A stretch of DNA of 64,000 nt. Origin: CALDTK01 sp041744755. Its GTDB lineage: Bacteria > Bacteroidota > Bacteroidia > Chitinophagales > Saprospiraceae. The stretch is taken from assembly GCA_041744755.1 (NCBI GenBank), contig JBGTKC010000007.1, positions 6,246 to 70,245 on the forward strand, read 5' to 3'. A program made the position numbers and the translations under genes. The notes under the pieces were generated by a model. That model searched no databases and was not told the DNA's origin. It saw only the letters and a program-made list of their open reading frames with translations. Shown here piece by piece: positions 46,617 to 54,933 of the stretch (position 1 is the stretch's first letter; each line of letters starts with the position of its first letter).

Positions 46617-47534
46617 CTAATTTTGCTTCAAAATTTCTCTCGCCACCTCCCGACACCGCTCCCGCAGCCCCTCCGGCCCATGAATCTCCACCCCCGCCCA
46701 GTGACCCATCACGAAGGGGAGCAGCCCGCGGAACTCCGCGTTGACCGGAGCGTCAAAGTCGAATGTGTCGGGTTCACTGCCAGGCTCTACGTAGCTGCGG
46801 GCCTGCGGGAAGCGCTCGACGAGTTCGTTGTAGGCCGCTACGTTGAGCGTTAGGTGGACGCGCGTCTGCTTAACCATCGCGATGCGGAAGGCGTCGGTGG
46901 GCTCGATGCGGTGTTTGCCTTGGTGCGCCCACGGCAAATCCTCGATCACCTCCACTCGGTCGGTTCGGTCGAGGCGGAAGTGTCGCAGGCCTTTGCTGCC
47001 AAGATCCCACGCCTGCACGATCCCACTCGAGGTGTCTAGGTGGAAAGGTTCGACGAGGCGGTCCGACGCGACGCCGGACGAGGTGGAGCGGTAGTTTTGC
47101 AAACGGGCGCAGACTTCCTTTCGCTGTGCGACCTCGATGGCGTCGATCTTCCCGAGCTCCGGTGAGCGTAGGCTACGGAGCCCAAGTCTTTGAAAATCGT
47201 AGAGTGACTCCAACTTGCGCGCAACGGCCTCCGCGTCCCGCGTTTTGGCGAAAGCCTTCGGAAGCACCGTCAGCAAAGCCGCCCGCTCTGTATCCGTAAG
47301 CACGAGGAGGCGCCGGAGCTCTTTGCCGCCTCTCTCGGGCAAGACCGCATACCGGAAGGCCGCATCGTACTGCAGGTCCAGACCTGTGTCGCGGATCAGG
47401 CGAAGGTCGCGCTCGACGCTCTTCTCGCTTACGCCAAAGCGCTCCTCGAGGTCGCGGCGCGTAAAGCGGTAGGGCTGCGACACCAGCGTCAGCAGAATCT
47501 CGATCACCCTGCGCGTGCGCGACCCCTCCGCCAT
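46617..47534 (-). CDS. WYL-domain transcriptional regulator beside the cas operon
   Basis: 305 residues. An N-terminal helix-turn-helix (RVIEILLTLVSQPYRFTRRDLEERFGVSEKSVERDLRLIRDTG, about residues 9-52) is followed by a helical linker and a WYL domain (about 155-235; AWDLGSKGLRHFRLDRTDRVEVI) plus a WCX extension. WYL proteins bind ligands or nucleic acid and often regulate defence loci, including CRISPR systems. It is on the cas strand, 505 bp upstream, so control of the cas promoter is a fair inference. An exact 14-mer is read as AFAKT. Confidence 0.88.
   Translation of the reverse strand: MAEGSRTRRVIEILLTLVSQPYRFTRRDLEERFGVSEKSVERDLRLIRDTGLDLQYDAAFRYAVLPERGGKELRRLLVLTDTERAALLTVLPKAFAKTRDAEAVARKLESLYDFQRLGLRSLRSPELGKIDAIEVAQRKEVCARLQNYRSTSSGVASDRLVEPFHLDTSSGIVQAWDLGSKGLRHFRLDRTDRVEVIEDLPWAHQGKHRIEPTDAFRIAMVKQTRVHLTLNVAAYNELVERFPQARSYVEPGSEPDTFDFDAPVNAEFRGLLPFVMGHWAGVEIHGPEGLRERCREVAREILKQN
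47242..47255 (-). repeat. Interspersed 14-mer, exact copy
   Basis: In the WYL regulator gene; read as AFAKT. Confidence 0.9.
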
Positions 47535-47955
47535 GGCGGGAAACTAAGTCCAGAGGCCACTGCGCAATAGCCAGCGCGTCCGATAAATGCCCACCCCGCG
47601 GCTGAAAGACATTCTCGCCAGGGCTTTTGTCGGAAGCCCCGTACATCTCTACCCCTAAAGCCCCCAACAGGCGGCAGCCAAAAAACAAACGTCGCTGCGC
47701 AGCAGCTCCTTGAACTCCCCCCCGGGGGCTAGGGGGGACCACGCCGCCCACAGCCACCCAGTCGAGCCCCCTTAGATCAACCCCACCCTCGAACACCTGT
47801 ACACACTCGTTTAAAACTCGAGCTTTCTCCCTCCAACCCGCAAACTAGCTTCCGCAACTGTAAAATACTCCCCCCGCACCCATCCAACCATTATTGCGTT
47901 AAATCTCACAGGACTCCGCGAAGGCATCTTCGCGGAGTCAGCCTGAAATCCGTTT
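47535..47955. other. Intergenic region between divergent WYL and RNase R genes
   Basis: 421 bp with no convincing gene. It contains a GC-rich CCCCCCCGGGGGCTAGGGGGG stretch (about 47718-47739) and, just before RNase R, a strong hairpin described separately. Confidence 0.5.
47912..47939 (+). promoter_or_regulatory. Hairpin in the RNase R leader
   Basis: GACTCCGCGAAG, loop GCAT, CTTCGCGGAGTC: a perfect 12-bp stem ending 16 bp before the RNase R start codon, with no T run after it. It would fold in the 5' UTR and could limit translation or serve as an RNase target; a terminator role is unlikely. Confidence 0.6.
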
Positions 47956-50900
47956 ATGACCAATAAGAAACGCCGTGGCAAGGGCGGTCCGTCCGACAAG
48001 GGCGGCGACAAGCTCACCGGCAAACAACTCCAGCAGTCGATCCTGCAACTGTTCCGCAGCAACCCGGAGCGCCGCTTCACGCCGAAGCAGATCATCCAAC
48101 ACCTCCAGCTCAAGAACAACAAGGACGCCGTCCGCTACGCGATCGAGCAACTCCAGGCTAACGGCAAGCTCAAGACCGTGCCCGCGCTCAAACTCAAGGA
48201 GGCCCCGCGCGAGCCGGACGCCGACCGCGATTTCAACCGCAACGCCACCCGCGAGATCAATAGTGGCGCTCAACCGGCCCGCGCCAAGCGAGGCCGCCGC
48301 GACGACAGCACCAGCGATACCAACAACGGCCGTCGCTCCACCGCGAAAAGCGAAGACACCGACCGCCGCACCACCCGCGGCCGCGGGGCCGACGACGCTT
48401 CTGATCGCCGCAAGAGTAGCACCGACGGCATCACCGACAACGGCAGCACCGACAACGCCCGGGGCAACCGCCGCCCCGGTGGCTTCGCGAAGCCCGGTAG
48501 TGAGTCAAGCAACGACCGTCGCTCCGGCGGCAGCGAGCAGCGCAGCCGCGGCGGTCGCCAGTCCGCCGCCACCTCCGACGACGAGCTCACCGGCAAGCTC
48601 GACATGAGCCGCTCCGGCTCGGGCTACGTCATCGTCGAGGGCCGCGAACAGGACATCTTTATTACCGCACGTAACCTCGGCGGCGCCATGAACGGCGACA
48701 TCGTCCGCATCCGCACGTGGACACCCCGCGGCCGCAACAAGCCCGAGGGTGAAGTCCTGGAGGTCGTCACGCACGCCGTCGAATTCTTCCTCGGCACCTA
48801 CCGCGACTCCCGCAACCGCGCCGTCGTGATCCCGGATCGCCTCGAGTACGATTTCGACATCGCCGTCATGCCGGACGACGCGATGGGCGCCTCCGACGGC
48901 GATAAGGTCGTGGTCCACATCGTCGAGTGGCCCGACCGCCCAGGTCGCAGCCTTCGCGGTCGCATCACCGAGGTGTTGGGCGCCACCGGCTCCACGGACA
49001 TTGAGATGAAGGGCATCCTCATTAACCAGGGCTTCGACCTGCGCCACTCCGAGGAGGCCATGGCCGAGGCCGAGGCCATCTCCGAGACGATCGACCCCCA
49101 GGAGGCGAGCCGCCGCCTCGACCTGCGCGACGTGCTCACGTTCACGATCGACCCCTATGACGCCAAGGACTTCGACGACGCCCTCTCGTACCGGCGCCTC
49201 GACAACGGTAGGCTCGAGATCGGGGTCCACATCGCGGACGTGAGCCACTACGTCCAGCCCGGTTCGGCACTCGACAACGAGGCCGCCCGCTCGACCACTT
49301 CGGTTTACCTCGTGGACCGCGTCCTGCCGATGCTCCCGGAGAAGCTCTCCAACGGCGTCTGTAGCCTTCGCCCGAACGAGGACAAGTGTACCTTCTCGGC
49401 GATGTTCGAGTTCGACGACCGCCTTGCCATCAAGCGCACGTACTTCTCCAAAACCCTCACGCACTCCGATCGCCGCTTTACGTACGAGGAGGCGCAGGAG
49501 CTGATCGAGGGCAAATCCGACCCGCTCGGCGAGGTGATGTTGCACTGCAACGAGATCGCCGGCAAGCTGCGCGCGCGCCGCTTCCGCAACGGCTCCATCG
49601 ACTTCGACTCCGAGGAGGTCCGCTTCCGCCTCAGCGAGGACGGTGCCCCGCTCGACGCTTACGTAAAGCCACGGCAGGACTCAAATATGCTGATCGAGGA
49701 CTTTATGCTGCTGGCTAATCGGTCGGTGGCCGAGTTCATCGCGGATAAGTCGAGGAAGATCGAAATCCCCTTCCCGTACCGCGTCCACGACGAGCCCGAC
49801 CCGGAGAAGATGGAGAACCTCGCCACGTTTGCGGCGCGCTTCGACATTAAGCTCGACCTCACCACCCCGGCCAACATTTCGAAGAGCTACAACCGACTGC
49901 GTAAGCTCGCCAAGGAGCGCCCAGAGTTAGCCGTGTTGGGCCCGCTCGCCATCCGCACGATGGCCAAGGCCGAGTACACCACCGACAACATCGGCCACTA
50001 CGGCCTCGCCTTCGAGCACTACACGCACTTCACGAGCCCGATCCGCCGCTACGCCGACGTGCTCGTCCACCGCATCCTCGAGCGCAACTTGGCCAAGCAG
50101 GAGTACCGTCTCGACAAGGACTGGCTCGAGGACAACTGCCGCCACATCTCCGAGCGCGAGCGCGCCGCCGTCAAGGCCGAGCGCGAGTCGACGAGCTACT
50201 TCCAGGTGCTCTACATCAAGGACCACGTCGGAGAGGAGTTCGACGGCACCGTCGCCGGCATTATCGAGCGCGGGGTGTTCGTGAGCCTGATCGACAACTA
50301 CTGCGAGGGTTTCGTGCCCTTCCAGCACATGGACGAGCGCTACGAGCTCGGCGCCGATCGCCTCGTCGCCACGGCCGTGAAGTCGGGTAGTAAGCTGCAG
50401 ATGGGCAGCAACGTCCGCGTGCAAATCGTGAGCGCCGACCTAGACTCGCGCCGCATCGAGATGAGCTTGGTGGCGAATTATGGACACGAGCACCATCCGG
50501 GGCGCAAGCCTTCGGTGAGGCAAGAAGTCCTCACCGAGGCTGTCGATCCGGAGGCGGTGATGAAGACCGAGCACGCGCGAGGGCGGCGGAGAGGTGCGGC
50601 TGTGCCTGTGGAGGGTCCAGCTTCCGCCAAAACGGAGGACAAGGCGGCCAAAGCCACGCCGAAGAAATCGACGGGCAAGGCATCGTCAAGTAAGTCCAGG
50701 TCTAAGTCTAAGGCGGCTTCCGCCAAAACTGAGGACGCGGCTTCGGGTGGGGCTGAGCAGGAAAAGCCGAAAGCAACTAAGTCAACCACCAGCAAGACTG
50801 CTGTTACGAAAGATAAAGGTGCGGCTTCCGCCAAGAGCAGTGGGGCCGCCTCCGCCAAACCCGAAAGTGCTCCTACCGTCGTAGTTGCGCCTGCGCCTGT

Positions 50901-51294
50901 GGAGCCGATCGAGGGTAAGCCTGCGGCTAAAACGATGCCGGAGAAAAAGCCAGCAGCTAAGAAGCCTGTCATCAAGAAAGCGCCTGCGAAAGCGAGCGCT
51001 GCAAAGACCACCGTTGCGAAAGCCACCGGCGATAAGGCAGCTCCCTCCGAGGACAGTGTGTCTGAAGCAAGCACGCCCGCCAAGCCTGCCGCCAAGAAAG
51101 AGCTGGCCAAGCCTCGTGCTACTAAAGCGACTACTGCAAAGACGAGCACTGCCAAAGCACCTGCTGCGAATTCTGCAAGTGCGAAGGCGGTAACTGCAAA
51201 AGCAAAGCCTGCCGTGAAAGCTGGCGCCGATAAGAAGCCGGCTGCGGGTCGGGCGACAAAGTCTTCGAAGAAGGAGGATGAGATTATGGAATGA
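47956..51294 (+). CDS. rnr: Ribonuclease R with long low-complexity insert and Lys/Ala tail
   Basis: 1112 residues, longer than the roughly 700-800 usual. Order: a basic start and winged helix (KQIIQHLQLKNNKDAVRYAIEQL, about 40-65), an Arg/Ser/Asn-rich insert (about 90-205), cold-shock domains, the RNB catalytic domain with DPYDAKDFDDALS (about residue 397), and an S1 domain (EEFDGTVAGIIERGVFVSLIDNYCEGFVP). A tail of about 230 residues follows, rich in Lys/Ala/Ser with PAKPAAKK-type words, like histone H1-type tails. It degrades structured RNA 3' to 5'. The tail holds GCTTCCGCCAAAAC repeat variants (50620-50633, 50716-50729). Confidence 0.95.
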   Translation: MTNKKRRGKGGPSDKGGDKLTGKQLQQSILQLFRSNPERRFTPKQIIQHLQLKNNKDAVRYAIEQLQANGKLKTVPALKLKEAPREPDADRDFNRNATREINSGAQPARAKRGRRDDSTSDTNNGRRSTAKSEDTDRRTTRGRGADDASDRRKSSTDGITDNGSTDNARGNRRPGGFAKPGSESSNDRRSGGSEQRSRGGRQSAATSDDELTGKLDMSRSGSGYVIVEGREQDIFITARNLGGAMNGDIVRIRTWTPRGRNKPEGEVLEVVTHAVEFFLGTYRDSRNRAVVIPDRLEYDFDIAVMPDDAMGASDGDKVVVHIVEWPDRPGRSLRGRITEVLGATGSTDIEMKGILINQGFDLRHSEEAMAEAEAISETIDPQEASRRLDLRDVLTFTIDPYDAKDFDDALSYRRLDNGRLEIGVHIADVSHYVQPGSALDNEAARSTTSVYLVDRVLPMLPEKLSNGVCSLRPNEDKCTFSAMFEFDDRLAIKRTYFSKTLTHSDRRFTYEEAQELIEGKSDPLGEVMLHCNEIAGKLRARRFRNGSIDFDSEEVRFRLSEDGAPLDAYVKPRQDSNMLIEDFMLLANRSVAEFIADKSRKIEIPFPYRVHDEPDPEKMENLATFAARFDIKLDLTTPANISKSYNRLRKLAKERPELAVLGPLAIRTMAKAEYTTDNIGHYGLAFEHYTHFTSPIRRYADVLVHRILERNLAKQEYRLDKDWLEDNCRHISERERAAVKAERESTSYFQVLYIKDHVGEEFDGTVAGIIERGVFVSLIDNYCEGFVPFQHMDERYELGADRLVATAVKSGSKLQMGSNVRVQIVSADLDSRRIEMSLVANYGHEHHPGRKPSVRQEVLTEAVDPEAVMKTEHARGRRRGAAVPVEGPASAKTEDKAAKATPKKSTGKASSSKSRSKSKAASAKTEDAASGGAEQEKPKATKSTTSKTAVTKDKGAASAKSSGAASAKPESAPTVVVAPAPVEPIEGKPAAKTMPEKKPAAKKPVIKKAPAKASAAKTTVAKATGDKAAPSEDSVSEASTPAKPAAKKELAKPRATKATTAKTSTAKAPAANSASAKAVTAKAKPAVKAGADKKPAAGRATKSSKKEDEIME

Positions 51295-51618
51295 GCTTCA
51301 AGGCCAGCTATCGATTAGGGGGCAGTTACACTCGCGTGTTTTTAAGTCAAAGATCTCAGAACGGGCACCAAAGCGAAATTAGTAAAACGCCATAGCTGAT
51401 CGAGCAATGTCTGTGCGTCTGTGTGCGCTGTTGGGGAAGGCGATCGTCTTCTAGTTGTATGGTACGGGATCCAACGGCTAAAGTATCTCTTTCTTATAGC
51501 CTTGGTAAGGGGTTTCTGAGAGATAGGTTAGCAGAACTAGCGAAAGAGGTCAGTCCTCTTCTAACTGCGAGTTTGACTTGCGTTCGCGGTTAGTTAGGTT
51601 AGCTACAATCTTGCAATT
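51295..51618. other. Intergenic region after RNase R
   Basis: 324 bp, AT-richer than the RNase R gene. It contains a TCTGTGCGTCTGTGTGCG text near 51409, and otherwise nothing I can name. Confidence 0.4.
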
Positions 51619-51930
51619 TTACAGCCATACTATATGACGCATCAGCGGATCTAGCGAAATCATGCCTGGCTCCGGTTTAAAGCTTGTGTCTACTATGAGC
51701 AGATATAGAGCTGGTAAGCGACTTACGTGAACTACCGCTCGACTAAGACTTATGCCTCCGTAGTAAACAGCAAAATCTTCTAGCGCGCTTCGCGTGTTGC
51801 AATCTTCCCGTAATGGAATCCGTTGACACACCGAACAAAATTGATTCACCAAGAAGATTGCTATAACGGTTAGCGTAAGGTGCTTTTTGATGACTTTATT
51901 CATTCGTTGAAGTCCATTCCGAAAGTTCAT
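51619..51930 (-). CDS. Small exported protein of unknown function
   Basis: 103 residues; an internal ATG at 51903 (MNKVIKKHLTLTVIAIFLVNQFC) gives a better signal sequence and may be the true start, leaving 94. After it come QRIPLREDCNTRSALEDFAVYYGGISLSRAVVHVSRLPALYLLIVDTSFKPEPG. No family recognised. It follows the next minus-strand gene by 12 bp, so the two probably share a transcript. Base composition is clearly lower in GC than the rest of the window. Confidence 0.5.
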   Translation of the reverse strand: MNFRNGLQRMNKVIKKHLTLTVIAIFLVNQFCSVCQRIPLREDCNTRSALEDFAVYYGGISLSRAVVHVSRLPALYLLIVDTSFKPEPGMISLDPLMRHIVWL

Positions 51931-51942
51931 ATCAGTGAATAG

Positions 51943-52611
51943 TTAGTCTGCAGCGTTCAGGAGAACTAGATACTTAAGAAAGACATCCTGATCGGAGGGT
52001 TCTCCCTCTGCAATGTACTGGCTTAGGATAGTTGGATTTTCTGCTAGCAGTCCTTTAAGCACGTCACGTGAAACTGTACTAATCTGATTATTTTCTTTGT
52101 CAATGACATAAATGAATCTCAGCATCGCGAGTTTCGCGCCTTGTATACCGCCTCCGACTGGCCCCAGTAAATAGCCCAATTGGGCTCGGTTTTTCAATTG
52201 CTCCTTCTGGATCTTGGAATCCATGGATAAACCTGCCTTAATTACTACAAACTTGCCATCGCTCAATACCGGGGCATACCAGTACTGCACCTTGTATCGA
52301 AAACCATTGATGTACAAAGAGTCTCCGTCCGAGTAGGCCAGATAATCGTTCTTAATCGCTTTTTTAGTTATTGATTCATCGGTTGCAGATAACTTGTAGT
52401 CGTTACCTCCGTTCATCTTGATATCGCCATCCGTCCGGCGTTCTACCTCAAGCTCGGCAGCGGACGCTGGATTCTTCGCCATGAGTTGTTCGAACGACGT
52501 ATAAACGCCTTTGGGGTAGGTAGGCGACTGGGCGAAAGCCAGGTTGCCGAGTAAGCTCACGCAGGCTAGTAGTGCTAGGCTGATGCTAGGTCTCAAAATC
52601 TTCTGGCTCAT
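51943..52611 (-). CDS. Secreted protein of unknown function
   Basis: 222 residues. Signal peptide MSQKILRPSISLALLACV... cut near AFAQ (about residue 28). The mature part begins SPTYPKGVYTSFEQLMAKNP, a start seen in small secreted Bacteroidota proteins with a TFEQF-type opening, and continues with SDGDSLYINGFRYKVQYWYAPVLSDGKFVVIKAG. It is probably periplasmic or surface; the function is unknown. Codon use is AT-richer than its neighbours, suggesting transfer. Confidence 0.7.
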   Translation of the reverse strand: MSQKILRPSISLALLACVSLLGNLAFAQSPTYPKGVYTSFEQLMAKNPASAAELEVERRTDGDIKMNGGNDYKLSATDESITKKAIKNDYLAYSDGDSLYINGFRYKVQYWYAPVLSDGKFVVIKAGLSMDSKIQKEQLKNRAQLGYLLGPVGGGIQGAKLAMLRFIYVIDKENNQISTVSRDVLKGLLAENPTILSQYIAEGEPSDQDVFLKYLVLLNAAD

Positions 52612-53487
52612 TGTATTTACTATTTCCGATAAATGTACTGCATACCTACTTCGGCCACTCGATCATTTTCGGCGGTAATCTTAAATGGTCTCTAGCACTG
52701 CAAGAAAAACCGGTCAAATGGCTGATAACCAATGGACTGAAGGGCTGCTCTTTGTCTGGCCTACCGCTTCAATGCACCTTTACACGCTGCTTCGGCGCTC
52801 AAAGCAGCATTTTGTCCCACCTACGTGGGACTACTCGCCTGCGTCCTCTATTATGGCCGATACCTCAGCGCCAGTAAGGAAGATGAGGCCAATCTCGGCT
52901 ATTGGGTGGACGACGAGCTAGCTTCATCCTTTTTCGGATAGTTAAGCTATGTGAGCACACATTAGGACAAAACGTCAAGAAGCCGCCTCGAGCCAAAGGT
53001 GCGAAGTCGAACACTCCTCTGCAACTCCAGCGCAGTCGAACGACGTAGAGCTAGGATGCAACCCTAGGAGATTAGAGCAGGAACTTACAGCCGCACTCCC
53101 CTTATCTCAAGCCGCATTCTGCCCACAACGCCGTAGCTCGACGTAGCGTGCCCCCCGAAAAGCCTCTCCGCCCTCGGTGCCGAAGCGTAGCGCCTCCCCA
53201 CCTCGGTGCTAAACGCCTTTACACCGAGCGAAGCGCCCGCATAGCCGAGCACCCCAAGGCGGGCCAAAGCAACGAAGCAATCAGGCCAAGGCCCCTCGCC
53301 GCTCCCTCAAGGGCTGCCCCCGAATCGGGCGGAGTCGATTGCCGTGAACCTAGGATGTAACCGTAGGTATATGAACCACATCTTACGTGGGCGCAACAGA
53401 GCAGAGCTCCAAACCCCTCCACCCGCAAAAATCCCCCCCAACACACTAACTAGCCTTCCCTTAGCGCCTCCCTACCCTCCAACGCCC
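52612..53487. other. Gene-poor region with a gene fragment and a short repeat pair
   Basis: The plus frame 52741-52941 has no start but ends in a protein-like stretch (KAAFCPTYVGLLACVLYYGRYL, then DEANLGYWVDDELASSFFG), perhaps the tail of a lost membrane protein. Two similar 19-base words, GCTAGGATGCAACCCTAGG (53050-53068) and CCTAGGATGTAACCGTAGG (53349-53367), lie 299 bp apart. Between them is a GC-rich stretch with no convincing gene. This looks like a worn junction of acquired DNA. Confidence 0.45.
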
Positions 53488-54933
53488 ATGCCCACACGCC
53501 ACGCGCGCCTCGTGCCACCACGGTCGTTCGAGCCCGACGCGCACTACTACCCCAAGGCCCTCAACGCCACCATCCACCCGATGGTCAACTTCTTCCTCAA
53601 CCTCGAGGAGGAGCGCATCGTCACCCGCTACTGCCACCTCAATCCGCAGGTCGACCGCGCCGTCCTCCACGAGGTCCTCGCCACCCGTTGCAAACACTTC
53701 CACTGGGCCGGGGCCGACCTCATCAACGTAACCAGCGCCGAGGGCAAACGCCAGATGGTCATCATCGAGAACAACTCCTGCCCCTCGGGACAGAAGTCGA
53801 TGCCGCTCCAGGACGACCACCAGGAGCAGGGCGGCTACAAGGTGCTGGTCGAGCGCACCCTCGCCCCTCTGCTACGCAACAAGCGCGGCGTCGAGGGCAG
53901 CGTGGCGGTGATCTACGACAAGAATTACATGGAGGCCTCCGGCTACGTGGCCGCGCTCGCCGACGCGCTGGGCGAACCGATTTTTTTCGCCGAGTGCCAC
54001 CACGACGATCCCGATGTCCCCCTGCGCTGGGACGACGGCGTCATGCACCTCCGCGACGAGGCCGGGGCCTGGCACCCGATCAGCGGCGTGTTCCGCTACG
54101 TCACCCAGAAGCCTTGGGCGCTGCTGCCGATCCACTCCAAGACCCGCGTCATCAATCCCACCGTCGCCTGCATCGCCGGCGGGCGCAACAAAATGGTGGC
54201 CGCGAAGGCCTACGATCTCTACAACGGCAAACTCGCCGGCTCCGGGCTCGCCATCCGTACCCCTGATACGATCCGCGACGTGACCAAGGAGGAGATCCCG
54301 CGCTGGGTCGAGCACTTCGGTGGCCAGGCCGTTATCAAGATTCCGTACTCCAACGCCGGCCAGGGCGTCTTCACGATCGTGCAGCCCCACGAACTCACGG
54401 CCTTCATGGCGCGCGACTTCCCCTACGCGCGCTTCATCGTCCAGAGCCTCATCGGTAACTACCACTGGTCCTCGACTACGCCCTCCGGCAGACTCTACCA
54501 CGTCGGTACGGTGCCCTCGTCGAAGGGCAGCACCTACGTCAGCGACATCCGCGTCATGGTGTCGAGCACCAAGGCCGGCATCCGCCCGATCTGTGTATAC
54601 GGGCGCCGAGCGGCCAAACCTCTGCTCGACGCCCTGGCCGACGCCACCGATAGCTGGGAGATGCTCGGCACCAACCTCTCCTACAAGAAGCCGGACGGCA
54701 CCTCCGACACAGATACCTCGCGCCTCGTCCTCATGGACCGCCGCGACTTCAACAAACTCGGTATCGCCCTCGACGACCTCATCGAGGGCTACATCCAGAC
54801 GGTGCTCTCGACCCTCGCCATCGACGATATTTGCCAACTTCTCTTCACGAAACAAGGCCGCTTTCGCCAGCGACTCTTCACGAGCCTCAACGACGACCCC
54901 GTCCTCCTCGGCGAGATCCTCATCCACGCATGA
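53488..54933 (+). CDS. ATP-grasp-like protein of unknown function
   Basis: 481 residues from the ATG at 53488. The frame is open upstream, but that part is Pro-rich and intergenic in character. A C-terminal ATP-grasp-like core is suggested by GGQAVIKIPYSNAGQGVFTI and later LVLMDRRDFNKLGIALDDL. An earlier MVIIENNSCPSGQKSMP is distinctive. It could join an acid and an amine with ATP. Its stop overlaps the next start (ATGA), so it is co-translated with a second ATP-grasp protein. Confidence 0.7.
   Translation: MPTRHARLVPPRSFEPDAHYYPKALNATIHPMVNFFLNLEEERIVTRYCHLNPQVDRAVLHEVLATRCKHFHWAGADLINVTSAEGKRQMVIIENNSCPSGQKSMPLQDDHQEQGGYKVLVERTLAPLLRNKRGVEGSVAVIYDKNYMEASGYVAALADALGEPIFFAECHHDDPDVPLRWDDGVMHLRDEAGAWHPISGVFRYVTQKPWALLPIHSKTRVINPTVACIAGGRNKMVAAKAYDLYNGKLAGSGLAIRTPDTIRDVTKEEIPRWVEHFGGQAVIKIPYSNAGQGVFTIVQPHELTAFMARDFPYARFIVQSLIGNYHWSSTTPSGRLYHVGTVPSSKGSTYVSDIRVMVSSTKAGIRPICVYGRRAAKPLLDALADATDSWEMLGTNLSYKKPDGTSDTDTSRLVLMDRRDFNKLGIALDDLIEGYIQTVLSTLAIDDICQLLFTKQGRFRQRLFTSLNDDPVLLGEILIHA

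Noticed and set aside
47912..47939. Hairpin before RNase R as a terminator
   Set aside because: No T run follows, and it lies 16 bp before a start codon with no gene ending just upstream on that strand.
52611..52921. Two overlapping small plus-strand frames downstream of the secreted-protein gene
   Set aside because: Neither has family character; the third frame holds the more protein-like remnant, described as a fragment.
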